Below, one piece after another: positions 17,415-25,404 of a DNA stretch of 64,000 bases (position 1 is its first letter; each line of letters opens with the position of its first letter). The translations under genes were made by a program, and so were the position numbers. This DNA is from an uncultured Bacteroidota bacterium. Its GTDB lineage: Bacteria > Bacteroidota > Bacteroidia > Bacteroidales > P3. The notes beneath the pieces were generated by a model that did no database searches, was not told the DNA's origin, and saw only the letters and a program-made list of their open reading frames with translations. The DNA is taken from contig CACYIK010000006.1 of the NCBI GenBank assembly GCA_902774395.1, positions 49,443 to 113,442 on the forward strand, given 5' to 3'.

Positions 17415-17897
17415 TTATCGGGCGATATCCTCGTCGTTGCTGTCGCCTCGTTTGCTGCGGCGGAGGCGTTTGATGTAGAGCTCGATGCTCTTGAGTCCCC
17501 AGTTGATGAGGATGACCACGGCGACGGCGATGAGAGCTTCGCACCACATGCCGTAGCCACAGAGGCAGCCCACGGCGGCGCTGCACCAGATGGTGGCGGC
17601 GGAGGAGAGACCGTGGATGGTGAGGCCGTTCTTCATGATGACGCCGGCGCCGAGGAAGCCGATGCCCGTCACCACCTGCGAGAGGACGCGGAGGTTGTCG
17701 TTGTTCACCGGGCCACCCGCCAGCTTGGCACTCATGATGACGCTCTCGCTAATCAATATAAATATACAGGCACCGACGGCCACCAACGAGTTGGTGGTGA
17801 GGCCTGCCTGACGCTGCTTGAGTTCGCGCTGCGTGCCGATGATGATGCCGGCGATGAGAGCGCAGGCCAAACGGAAGACAAAAACATTTAACGGCAT
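17415..17897 (-). CDS. MgtC/SapB family membrane protein
   Basis: A 160-residue inner-membrane protein of the MgtC/SapB family. Family signatures are IIGTQRELKQRQAGLTTN near the N-terminus and GIGFLGAGVIMKNG in the middle. Four to five hydrophobic segments are seen, followed by a basic tail (RLRRSKRGD). Only the membrane domain is present; the C-terminal ACT-like domain of Salmonella MgtC is absent, as in most short bacterial members. The role is uncertain, probably linked to Mg2+ or acid stress. The ATG at 17897 (MPLNVFVFRL) is preferred; an in-frame extension to 17921 runs into a repeat array. The gene ends at the shared terminator. Confidence 0.88.
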   Translation of the reverse strand: MPLNVFVFRLACALIAGIIIGTQRELKQRQAGLTTNSLVAVGACIFILISESVIMSAKLAGGPVNNDNLRVLSQVVTGIGFLGAGVIMKNGLTIHGLSSAATIWCSAAVGCLCGYGMWCEALIAVAVVILINWGLKSIELYIKRLRRSKRGDSNDEDIAR

Positions 17898-18003
17898 TGT
17901 TATTTTTTTTAAAGACAACAAAGAACAAGAAAAACAATTTATATCATTAAGCTTTACTGCTTTTTATTATTTGTCCTTTTTTGTTCTTTCTTGTCTTTTA
18001 AAA
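17898..18003. repeat. Mirrored array of (AAAGAACAA) words
   Basis: The left arm reads AAAGACAACAAAGAACAAG. After a 40-base spacer the right arm reads TTGTTCTTTCTTGTCTTTT, the inverted word. It fills the gap between the rsmI stop and the mgtC-like start. Confidence 0.75.
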
Positions 18004-18010
18004 ACTAATA

Positions 18011-18682
18011 TCAGTTGTCTTTTCCAGCGAGGATGACGACGATTTCGCCTTTCACTTCTTTCTGCTGGAAGTGGGCGAGGACGTCGGCGAGGGTGCCGCG
18101 GGCGGTCTCGGCGTGGAGCTTGCTGATTTCGCGGCTCACGGAGACCTGACGGTCGGGACCGAGCACCTCGATAAGCTGTTCCAGCAGCTTCACCAGCCTG
18201 TAGGGGCTCTCGTAGATAATCATCGTACGTTCCTCGTCGGCGAGAGCGTTGATAGCCGTCTGACGGCCTTTCTTATGCGGCAGGAAGCCAAGGAAGACGA
18301 AACGGTCGCACGGCAGGCCGCTGTCGATGAGCGCCGGCACGAAGGCCGTGGCACCCGGCAGACATTCCACCTCGATACCCTCTTTCACCGCTTCGCGCAC
18401 CAACAGGAAACCCGGGTCGCTGATGCCGGGGGTGCCGGCGTCGGTGACCACAGCGATAGTGGTGCCGCCCTTCAGCCGCTCGACGAGTCCCGCCACCGTC
18501 TGGTGCTCGTTGAAGATATGGTAGCTCTGCAACGGCGTATCAATGCCGTAGTGCTGCAACAGCACACGGGAGGTGCGGGTGTCCTCGGCGAGGATGAGGT
18601 CGACAGACTTGAGAACCTCGACGCCACGGAAAGTCATGTCGCCGAGGTTCCCAACGGGTGTCGGTACTAGGAACAATTTCAT
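18011..18682 (-). CDS. rsmI: 16S rRNA (cytidine(1402)-2'-O)-methyltransferase
   Basis: A 223-residue tetrapyrrole-methylase-fold enzyme that 2'-O-methylates C1402 in the ribosomal P site. Seen motifs are the N-terminal LFLVPTPVGNLGDMTFRGVEVL, AEDTRTSRVLL, the SAM-binding TDAGTPGISDPGFLLV, PGATAFVPALIDSGLP and IIYESPYRLVKLL. It is about 60 residues shorter at the C-terminus than E. coli RsmI, as is usual in Bacteroidetes. It lies in a minus-strand run downstream of yebC, separated from it by a mirrored repeat array. Confidence 0.95.
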   Translation of the reverse strand: MKLFLVPTPVGNLGDMTFRGVEVLKSVDLILAEDTRTSRVLLQHYGIDTPLQSYHIFNEHQTVAGLVERLKGGTTIAVVTDAGTPGISDPGFLLVREAVKEGIEVECLPGATAFVPALIDSGLPCDRFVFLGFLPHKKGRQTAINALADEERTMIIYESPYRLVKLLEQLIEVLGPDRQVSVSREISKLHAETARGTLADVLAHFQQKEVKGEIVVILAGKDN

Positions 18683-18689
18683 TGTTCTT

Positions 18690-18776
18690 GGGTTATAGGT
18701 TATAGGTTATAGGTTATAGCGGGCTGACGCAATCGACCTGCGCAAGCGTCTATAACCTCTAACCCATAACCACTAA
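18690..18776. repeat. Mirrored (GGTTATA) array with GCTGACGC core
   Basis: Four 7-bp units GGTTATA (18691-18719) are followed by a core with GCTGACGC (18723-18730) and GCGCAAGC (18740-18747), then the inverted word TATAACC (18750-18771). The same core occurs at 27694-27716 with a different word. Confidence 0.9.
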
Positions 18777-18780
18777 ACTT

Positions 18781-19521
18781 TTATTCCTCCTCGAAGTCGT
18801 CGGGGATCTCCATGTCGTGGTAGACGTTGGTCACGTCGTCGTCCTCCTCGAGGATGCCGATGACCTTCATGACCTTGCGGATGGTCTCGGTGTCGACCTG
18901 ACGCAGGGTGTTGGGGATGCGCTGGAGCTCGGCGCTCTCGCACTCGATACCCTTCTGCTCGAGCATCTTCACCATATTGCCGAAGTCCTCATAGGCGGTG
19001 TAGAGGGTCAGGTACTCGTCGTCGGCCTCCATCTCTTCCAGACCACCGTCGATGAGTTCCATCTCGAGTTCCTCGATGTCCATCTCGGGCTTGCGGGGGA
19101 TGACGAAGACACCCTTGCGGGTGAAGAGGAAGGCGAGGCTGCCGTTGGTCTCAAGGGTGCCACCGTTCTTGTTCATGATGGCTTTGACGTTGGCGACGGT
19201 GCGGTTGTTGTTGTCGGAGAGGGCCTCGATGAAGAGGGCGATACCGTGGCTCACGTGGCACTCGAAGGTAAGCTCCTGCATCTGGGCGGCATCCTTGTCG
19301 TTAGCCTTGTTGATGGAACGCTGGAGGGTGTCCTTGGGCATGTTGCAGCCACGGGCGTTCTGCACGAGCAGACGCAGACGGGGGTTGCTGTCGGGGTCGG
19401 GACCACCTTCGCGCACGGCGATGGTGACCTGCTTCAGAATGTTACTCCACTGTTTCGAGCGCTTGGCATCAGCGGCGCCTTTGGCTCTCTTAATCTTTGA
19501 CCATTTGTTGTGTCCTGACAT
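18781..19521 (-). CDS. yebC: YebC/PmpR family protein
   Basis: A 246-residue member of the YebC family; related proteins have been reported as transcriptional regulators and as ribosome-associated factors that relieve stalling. The N-terminal signature MSGHNKWSKIKRAKGAADAKRSKQWSN, the GPDPDSNPRLRLLVQNAR block, and the acidic C-terminal half (ELEMELIDGGLEEMEADDEYLTLYT) are all present at full length. It is encoded upstream of rsmI on the same strand. Confidence 0.96.
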   Translation of the reverse strand: MSGHNKWSKIKRAKGAADAKRSKQWSNILKQVTIAVREGGPDPDSNPRLRLLVQNARGCNMPKDTLQRSINKANDKDAAQMQELTFECHVSHGIALFIEALSDNNNRTVANVKAIMNKNGGTLETNGSLAFLFTRKGVFVIPRKPEMDIEELEMELIDGGLEEMEADDEYLTLYTAYEDFGNMVKMLEQKGIECESAELQRIPNTLRQVDTETIRKVMKVIGILEEDDDVTNVYHDMEIPDDFEEE

Positions 19522-19534
19522 AATGATTAGTTTT

Positions 19535-19620
19535 ATTGTTTGATTGATTTATTTATTGTTTTCTTTCCCCCACCCCCGTCCCCTCTCTGCAGGGAGGGGA
19601 TGAAGGGGAGGGGGTTATAA
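19535..19620. repeat. (TTGATTGA)-type word plus G/C-rich inverted repeat
   Basis: After a short TTGTTTGATTGATTT stretch, C-rich (about 19567-19587) and G-rich (19591-19614) arms face each other around CTGCAG and could form a long GC hairpin. The region ends with TTATAACGTTATTACG. It sits between trmB and yebC. Confidence 0.7.
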
Positions 19621-19625
19621 CGTTA

Positions 19626-20291
19626 TTACGATTTCGTCTTCCATTGAATATAGGTGATCGGCATGTTCTTCTCGAGGAACATCTTCTCATAAAATGTCTG
19701 CGTGAGCTTGGCCTCGCCGTCGTAGTCGGTGTGGTAGAGGTCGTTGGTGCTGAAGAGAACCTCTACGTCATGTGTCGGCAACACCTCGTTGAGGGTGTAG
19801 TCGTAGAGCTCCTGGCTGTCGGTCTTGAGGTGCATGATGCTGCCGGGGGCGAGGAAACGGCTGTAGGTGTCGAGGAAGCGGGGCGACGTGAGGCGCTTGT
19901 TGGGCTTCTTCAGCTGCGGGTCACAAAAAGTAATCCAAATTTCGCTCACCTCGTCGGGGGCGAAGAAGCGGTCGATAAGTTCGATACGTGTGCGGATGAA
20001 CGCCACATTCTTCATCTGCTCCTCGTTGCTGGTCTTGGCTCCACGCCAGAGACGGGCACCCTTGATGTCGACACCGATGTAGTTGCGCTCGGGGTGGATG
20101 CGGGCCAGCGCGATGGTGTAGTCGCCCTTGCCGCAGCCCAACTCCAGCGTGATGGGATTGTCGTTACCGAACTGCTCGCGCCAACGTCCCCTCAAGGCAA
20201 ACCCCTCCTTCTCCAGCTGGTCGAAGCCCACCTGGAAAAGATTGGGGAATGTCAGGTTCTCTGCGAACCGCTGCAACTTATGATGTCCCAT
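19626..20291 (-). CDS. trmB: tRNA (guanine-N7-)-methyltransferase
   Basis: A 221-residue SAM-dependent enzyme that makes m7G46 in tRNA. Seen are the SAM loop ITLELGCGKGDYTIALA, the acidic end IGVDIKGARLWRGA and the signature block IWITFCDPQLKKPNKRLTSPRFLDTY (FPDPW/KKRH equivalent). The family usually has FPDPWPKKRHxKRR; the altered form ITFCDPQLKKPNKRLT is the one seen in Bacteroidetes. It starts 4 bases after the stop of the HU/SPOR gene, so the two are translationally close. Confidence 0.93.
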   Translation of the reverse strand: MGHHKLQRFAENLTFPNLFQVGFDQLEKEGFALRGRWREQFGNDNPITLELGCGKGDYTIALARIHPERNYIGVDIKGARLWRGAKTSNEEQMKNVAFIRTRIELIDRFFAPDEVSEIWITFCDPQLKKPNKRLTSPRFLDTYSRFLAPGSIMHLKTDSQELYDYTLNEVLPTHDVEVLFSTNDLYHTDYDGEAKLTQTFYEKMFLEKNMPITYIQWKTKS

Positions 20292-20295
20292 CGGC

Positions 20296-22521
20296 TTAGA
20301 GTTCCTTGATTACGATATCTCCGTCGTACCACGACTTGATGTGGTTGTAGAGAGCCTCGGCCTTGGTGCGGGTCGGCGCGCTGCCCATCGAGACATAGTA
20401 CATGTCGTTCTTCTCGATGATATAGGCGTCGCAACCCTGCTCATGCAGGCGGGCGGTCATCTTGGCGGCAGTACCCTTGTTGAGGTAGAAGCCCGCGATG
20501 ATGTCGAAGCCCTGCTTGCTGTTCTTCTCCACGTAGACGTAGACGGGGTTGGCGTTGTCGTCCTTGGCTTTCTTCTTGGGAGCCACGGCGGCACGCTCGG
20601 TCTCCTTCACCTGCTGCACCTCGGCGGCGGTACGCTGCGGCGCGGTGGTCTGCAGACCCAGATCGTCGACGATATTGTCAAGCAGGCTGTTGAGGGCAGC
20701 GCTGTTCATCAACTCGCCCTGGACGATATGGCGCACCTTGCTGGCATACGTCTGCTTCAGCCACGGCTCGCAATACTCATAGATATAATCCTCAAAGGGA
20801 ACGAAACGCTGCAGGGCGTAGCGGTCGCCCATCAGTTGTTTCATACGCTCCTCGGCATACTGGCGCACACGGTCCATCATCGGCACGCGGGCACTCATAT
20901 AGTTGCGTCCGGCGAGGAACTCCATGATATAGTCGGTCATATCGGCACAGAGGATGTCGACATTGCGCGAAATCTCGGCCGGTCTGTATTCTATCATGTC
21001 GGGATTGAAGCTGAAGTAGCTCTCGGCAGGCACGTTGAGGTGCTTGCCGGCGACAGCCTTGACGGCCTTCGTCGGGGCCTGACGCATCACCAGGAAATAG
21101 TAGGCGGCGCCACCACCTCCGAGCAGCAGCAGTATCAGCAGCAGCCACAGCACCCAGCGGTGTTTCTTGCCCTCTTTCTTTTCCTTATGTTTCTTCTCTT
21201 TGCGTTTCTTTTCGGGCTTCTCCTCCTCCTTCATCTCGCGCTCACGCTCCTTGGCTTCCTCACGTGCACGTTTCTCCTCCTCTTTTCTGCGTTTCTCCTC
21301 TTCTTTCAGCTGACGCTCACGTTCCTTCTCGGCCTTCTTGGCGGCGGCCTTCTGGCGCTTCTCGTCCTCTTTCAGACGGCGTGCGGCCTCCTTCTGCGCC
21401 TTCAGGGCATCAGCGGCAGAGGTCGACACACTGGTATTGGCCACCACGTTGTCGCCCGTAGCCTGCGAAGCGGCCACGGCGGCCAGGATGGCGGCACGTT
21501 TCTCGGCCTTGATACGTTCCTCCTCGGCCTTCTGCTCTGCACGCTGGAGGCTGGCGAGTTCTGACTTCTCGGCCTTGCGGCAAGCCTCTTCGGCACGCTG
21601 TTCGGCGTTGCGGATCTCCTCCTCCGAACGGCGGCGCTCCTCGGCTTCGCGCTCGGCGGCCAGCATCTTCTGCTTGGCCTGGAGGCGTTTCTCCTCGGCG
21701 GCATCCTTCTCGGCCAGCTCTTGCAGTCTGGCACGCTCTTTCTCGGCCTTGGCTTCGGCTTTTGCCTCGGCTTTCAGACGTTCCTTCTCGGCCTTGGCCT
21801 CAGCCTTCTCGGCGGCCTTCGTCTTGGGCAGCTCATCGAGCTTCCTTAACGACTCCGTCCACGAATCGGCATCAGCCGGCGCGGTCTCTTGTGCGGGCTC
21901 GTCGGCAGGAGTCTCCTCGGGGGCGGGCTCGACGACGGGCTCCGGCTCGGGAGCAGCGATAGACTCGGGTTCGGGAGCGGGAGTAGGCTCGGGTTCGGGA
22001 GCAGGCGCAGGTTCAGGTTCGGGGGCCGGAGCAGGCTCCACCTTCTGCACCTCTGTCACCTCGGGCTCGTCCTCGAACTGGGCGAAAGGATCGTCGCTGT
22101 CGCTATGATCATAGGTCTTCACCTCCTCGAGGGGTATCTCGTTGGCATTGCCGGCATCCAGCACCAGACCCTCGGTCATGGTGAAGGTGAAAGAGCCTCC
22201 GTTGAGAGACAGCGTGCCGAGCTCACCGAAGCGATGTTCGCCGCTGCGCTTGATTTTCTCACTCAGCGCATCGATATAGTTGCTCCACATCTGACGGGCG
22301 ACATCCTCGCTAACACACTCGCGACGGGCGATCTCCTTCACGACGGAGTCGTCACCCGTGGTAATCGAACGGAACACGATATTGCGTGTCGCGGGATAAT
22401 AGATACGGGCGTCGGGGTCGTGGCGGGGACTCTGTTCCACACTCTCAAAGGTGCCAATCTCGGGCAGTTCCACTTTCTGTCCCTGTTGCAGCAATTCAAC
22501 GATTAAATCAGTTATGTTCAT
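20296..22521 (-). CDS. HU-domain / coiled-coil / transmembrane / SPOR protein
   Basis: A 741-residue protein with four parts. Residues 1-130 form an HU-like fold of the bacterial CCDC81 type (DLIVELLQQGQKVELPEIGTF; FGELGTLSLNGGSFTF). Residues 165-230 are Pro/Glu/Ala repeats (PAPEPEPAP), and 235-450 a long Lys/Glu/Ala coiled coil. One membrane helix lies near 455-478 (WVLWLLLILLLLGGGGAAYYFLV). The last 80 residues form a SPOR domain (FDIIAGFYLNKGTAAKMTARL), which binds denuded septal peptidoglycan in known proteins. The topology puts the HU and coiled coil in the cytoplasm and SPOR in the periplasm. A nucleoid-to-septum link is inferred. Confidence 0.9.
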   Translation of the reverse strand: MNITDLIVELLQQGQKVELPEIGTFESVEQSPRHDPDARIYYPATRNIVFRSITTGDDSVVKEIARRECVSEDVARQMWSNYIDALSEKIKRSGEHRFGELGTLSLNGGSFTFTMTEGLVLDAGNANEIPLEEVKTYDHSDSDDPFAQFEDEPEVTEVQKVEPAPAPEPEPAPAPEPEPTPAPEPESIAAPEPEPVVEPAPEETPADEPAQETAPADADSWTESLRKLDELPKTKAAEKAEAKAEKERLKAEAKAEAKAEKERARLQELAEKDAAEEKRLQAKQKMLAAEREAEERRRSEEEIRNAEQRAEEACRKAEKSELASLQRAEQKAEEERIKAEKRAAILAAVAASQATGDNVVANTSVSTSAADALKAQKEAARRLKEDEKRQKAAAKKAEKERERQLKEEEKRRKEEEKRAREEAKEREREMKEEEKPEKKRKEKKHKEKKEGKKHRWVLWLLLILLLLGGGGAAYYFLVMRQAPTKAVKAVAGKHLNVPAESYFSFNPDMIEYRPAEISRNVDILCADMTDYIMEFLAGRNYMSARVPMMDRVRQYAEERMKQLMGDRYALQRFVPFEDYIYEYCEPWLKQTYASKVRHIVQGELMNSAALNSLLDNIVDDLGLQTTAPQRTAAEVQQVKETERAAVAPKKKAKDDNANPVYVYVEKNSKQGFDIIAGFYLNKGTAAKMTARLHEQGCDAYIIEKNDMYYVSMGSAPTRTKAEALYNHIKSWYDGDIVIKEL

Positions 22522-22532
22522 ATTCTATTATG

Positions 22533-23300
22533 TTATTCTCTTGTTCTTTTCAGTTCATTCTCGGCGGCACAGAGGTCTTCCGGCGTGTCGATGCCGATAT
22601 TGGCGCAGGGGGTCTCGCTCACGGCGATGGAATAGCCCGCCTCGAGCCAGCGCAGCTGCTCCAGTTTCTCGCTGCATTCCAGCATGCTCTGAGGCAACTG
22701 GCACACCTCTGCCAGCACCTGGCTGCGGAAAGCATAGATGCCCACATGCTTGTAATAGGCGCCGGCCTCGAGCCAATGCTCGAACTCCTCACCGCGGCGG
22801 TAAGGGATAGGCTGGCGGCTGAAGTAGAGCGCACGTCCGTCGGCGGCACAAACCACCTTCACGTTGTTGGGCGATGCCAGCTCCTCGCTGGCCGTGATGC
22901 GCGTCTTCAGCGTGGCGATGGCCGTCGCCTCATTGGCGAAGCAAGCCATCAGGCTCTGCAGCTGCGACGCCTGCACAAAAGGCTCGTCACCCTGCAGGTT
23001 GATCACCACATCGTAGTGCTCGCCCTGCCGTGCCAACGTCTGCATCACCTCGCCACAGCGGTCCGTGCCGCTGCGGTGCTCTGTCGAAGTCATCATCACG
23101 CTGCCCTCGCCGAATGTCTCGTTGACATGGGCGAAGATGCGCTCGTCGTCGGTAGCCACCACAGCGCGGTCCACGCCGGGTGTGCCGGCAGCGACACTGT
23201 ATGCATAGTCGATGATGGGCTTCCCGGCCAGCAAAGCCAGCGGCTTGCCGGGAAAACGCGTCGACGCGTAGCGTGCAGGTATGACAGCCAAAACTTTCAT
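22533..23300 (-). CDS. kdsB: 3-deoxy-manno-octulosonate cytidylyltransferase
   Basis: A 255-residue CMP-Kdo synthetase that activates Kdo for lipopolysaccharide core assembly. Diagnostic stretches are VIPARYASTRFPGKPLA, TDDERI, STEHRSGTDRCGEV, VINLQGDEPFV, and KHVGIYAFRSQVL. Full length. It lies between the deoxynucleoside kinase (15-base gap) and the HU/SPOR gene (11-base gap) in one minus-strand run. Confidence 0.97.
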   Translation of the reverse strand: MKVLAVIPARYASTRFPGKPLALLAGKPIIDYAYSVAAGTPGVDRAVVATDDERIFAHVNETFGEGSVMMTSTEHRSGTDRCGEVMQTLARQGEHYDVVINLQGDEPFVQASQLQSLMACFANEATAIATLKTRITASEELASPNNVKVVCAADGRALYFSRQPIPYRRGEEFEHWLEAGAYYKHVGIYAFRSQVLAEVCQLPQSMLECSEKLEQLRWLEAGYSIAVSETPCANIGIDTPEDLCAAENELKRTRE

Positions 23301-23315
23301 GTTATCATCTCTTTA

Positions 23316-23954
23316 TCAATCCGCCATCGTCTCAGCCCCGAAAAGGCTGTTAAACTCGGCGTCAATCTTATTGATAATCAAACCCAAATCGGAGCGATTC
23401 TCAACAAAGTCGTATTCATCGGTATCCACCACCAGCATCTTGCCTTTGTAGGACGAAGCCCAGTTCTCATAGCGGTTGTTCAGGTTCGTCAGGTAGTCCA
23501 GACGGATGCGGCTCTCATACTCGCGGCCGCGCTTCTGGATGTGGCGGATCAGCGTCGGCACATCGCCGCGCACATAGATGAGCAGGTCGGGCTTCGGCAA
23601 CAGCGAATAGGTCATGTCGAACAGCTTCGTATAGGTGTCCAGGTCGCGGGAGGTGATCAGACCCATGTCCTGCAGGTTGGGAGCGAACACACAGGCATCA
23701 TCGTAGAGCGAGCGGTCGCGCACAAAACTCTCGCCGCTCTCGGCCAACTCGGCCAGCTGCTTCACATTGGCATACAACGAATGAACCATCATGTTGAACG
23801 ACCAACGACGCATGTCCTCATAAAAACTGTTCAGGTAGGGATTCTCCTCCGACGGACCAAACACCGCCTTGTAACCATAATGACGCGACAGAAGCTTCGT
23901 CAACTCCGTCTTTCCTGCGCCTATATTTCCCGAGATTGCTATCTGCATACTCAT
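23316..23954 (-). CDS. Deoxynucleoside kinase (dCK/dGK family)
   Basis: A 212-residue P-loop kinase that phosphorylates deoxynucleosides in nucleotide salvage. The P-loop GNIGAGKTE is at residues 9-17; further blocks are EENPYLNSFYEDMRRWSFN, the DRSLYDDACVF substrate motif (D/E-R-S) and the lid region IQKRGREYESRIRLDYL. Which base it prefers cannot be told. The start is taken at ATG 23954 (MSMQIAISGN); an in-frame extension reaches 23999, and ATG 23948 is possible. It heads the dnk-kdsB-HU/SPOR-trmB run from a promoter at 24032-24039. Confidence 0.9.
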   Translation of the reverse strand: MSMQIAISGNIGAGKTELTKLLSRHYGYKAVFGPSEENPYLNSFYEDMRRWSFNMMVHSLYANVKQLAELAESGESFVRDRSLYDDACVFAPNLQDMGLITSRDLDTYTKLFDMTYSLLPKPDLLIYVRGDVPTLIRHIQKRGREYESRIRLDYLTNLNNRYENWASSYKGKMLVVDTDEYDFVENRSDLGLIINKIDAEFNSLFGAETMAD

Positions 23955-24031
23955 TTTTTCATACCATGCAATTCCCTTTTCATTTTGATACAGAATCACA
24001 TGACGTTATTACACCATACTATTTAAAAAAG

Positions 24032-24039
24032 CAAATATA
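24032..24039 (-). promoter_or_regulatory. -7 box of the dnk-kdsB run
   Basis: Minus strand TATATTTG followed by C, about 78 bases before the chosen start at 23954. Confidence 0.6.
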
Positions 24040-24041
24040 CG

Positions 24042-24486
24042 CTTTTTTTTTATATTATGAAAAAAAACTTCAAAACAGTCCCGCCGAAGCCACCAAAAAG
24101 CCCTCCAAAAGCCCCCTCAAAAACCCCAAAAAATCACCCCAAAAACACCCCAAAATTAACAAAATCATAACCACCTGTAAATCAGCACCAACACCGTATC
24201 AAGTCCGTATCAAGTCCGACTCAACTCCGACTGAACTCCGACCACAGTCGGACTTGATACGGTGTTGGCACGTTGATGGCAGGTGGATGATACCTCGTAG
24301 ATACCTCTTGCGGCAAGAAAAAGCCGACACAAAAGCTATATTTCATACTATCAGCAGGTTACCCTGATAAAATGCAAACAGCATTCAAAACAACACAACC
24401 ATCTCATTCCATGGTATTTATCAAATTTCACAACACATAATGCAATGGATGCCACAACAATATTTGTCCAATTATAAAAAAATGTG
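24042..24486. other. Gene-free interval with a mirrored repeat array
   Basis: No convincing gene. It holds a C/A-rich stretch (AAAACCCC-type units, 24080-24160). The array at 24188-24268 has 20-bp perfect inverted arms beginning CCAACACCG. Between and partly within these arms lie (TCAAGTCCGAC)-type tandem units of 9-11 bp. Outer arms CCACCTG/CAGGTGG nest around it. Downstream to 24486 nothing is recognised. Confidence 0.7.
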
Positions 24487-24524
24487 TATTTTTGCATATT
24501 TAAAACCGACTTCATGCAAGTCGG
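24487..24524 (+). promoter_or_regulatory. nadC promoter and leader hairpin
   Basis: The -7 box TATTTTTG is at 24487-24494. A perfect hairpin, CCGACTT-CATGC-AAGTCGG (24506-24524), lies in the first transcribed bases, ahead of nadC at 24559. Its position right at the 5' end suggests mRNA stabilisation or regulation. Confidence 0.65.
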
Positions 24525-24558
24525 AAGAGATAATTATGTTTCATAGAATCAGATTATT

Positions 24559-25404
24559 ATGATGAACATTGACAATCTTGACGAACTAATCAAAATGGCA
24601 CTCCGCGAGGATATCGGCGACGGCGACCACTCCACGCTCGCATGTATCCCCCCCACGGCACAAGGCACCGCCAAAATGGTGGCCAAGCAGGACGGAATCC
24701 TGTGTGGTGCCGAGGTAGGCGAAAGGGTGTTCAAGATAGTGGATAATAATCTGAAAGTAAGCCTTCTGAAACATGACGGCGAGGCTATCGTCAAAGGAGA
24801 CATCGTGATGACCGTCGAGGGACCGTCGGGTTCCATCCTCACCGCCGAGCGTACCGCCCTCAACTTCATGCAGCGCCTCTCCGGCATCGCCACGGAGACC
24901 CACCGCATGGTGCAGATGCTCAAGGGTTTGAACACCCAGCTGCTCGACACCCGCAAGACCACGCCCAATATGCGCCTGTTGGAGAAATACGCCGTGAAAT
25001 GCGGCGGTGGCACCAACCACCGCATCGGCCTCTACGACATGGTGATGCTCAAAGACAACCACGTAGACTTCGCCGGCGGCATCGAGGCGGCTATCGACCG
25101 CACACACGACTACCTGAAAGCCAAGGGCAAAGACCTCCGCATAGAGATCGAGGTGCGCAACCTCGACGAGCTGCAGCGCGTGCTCGACCATGGCGGCGTA
25201 GACCGCATCATGCTCGACAATTTCGACACCGACACACTGCGCGAAGCCGTGCGCCGCATCGATGGCAAATATGAGACCGAGGCCTCGGGCGGCATCACCG
25301 AGCAGACGCTGCGCGCATACGCCGAGACGGGGGTCGACTTCATCTCCGTCGGAGCCCTTACCCATCACATCAAAAGCCTGGACCTCTCCCTCGTAAAGAA
25401 ATGA
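24559..25404 (+). CDS. nadC: Nicotinate-nucleotide diphosphorylase (carboxylating)
   Basis: A 281-residue quinolinate phosphoribosyltransferase that makes nicotinate mononucleotide in de novo NAD synthesis. Seen blocks are LREDIGDGDHSTLACIP, RTALNFMQRLSGIAT, LDTRKTTPNMRLLEKYAVKCGGGTNHR, LKDNH, RIMLDNF, and EASGGI. It is full length. nadA and nadB are not in the window. The stop overlaps the start of the YihY gene by 4 bases (ATGA), so the two are translationally coupled. The second of two tandem ATG codons may be the true start. Confidence 0.97.
   Translation: MMNIDNLDELIKMALREDIGDGDHSTLACIPPTAQGTAKMVAKQDGILCGAEVGERVFKIVDNNLKVSLLKHDGEAIVKGDIVMTVEGPSGSILTAERTALNFMQRLSGIATETHRMVQMLKGLNTQLLDTRKTTPNMRLLEKYAVKCGGGTNHRIGLYDMVMLKDNHVDFAGGIEAAIDRTHDYLKAKGKDLRIEIEVRNLDELQRVLDHGGVDRIMLDNFDTDTLREAVRRIDGKYETEASGGITEQTLRAYAETGVDFISVGALTHHIKSLDLSLVKK

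Noticed and set aside
19567..19614. G-quadruplex
   Set aside because: The G-runs are long but the facing C-rich arm would more readily form a plain hairpin; no evidence favours a quadruplex.
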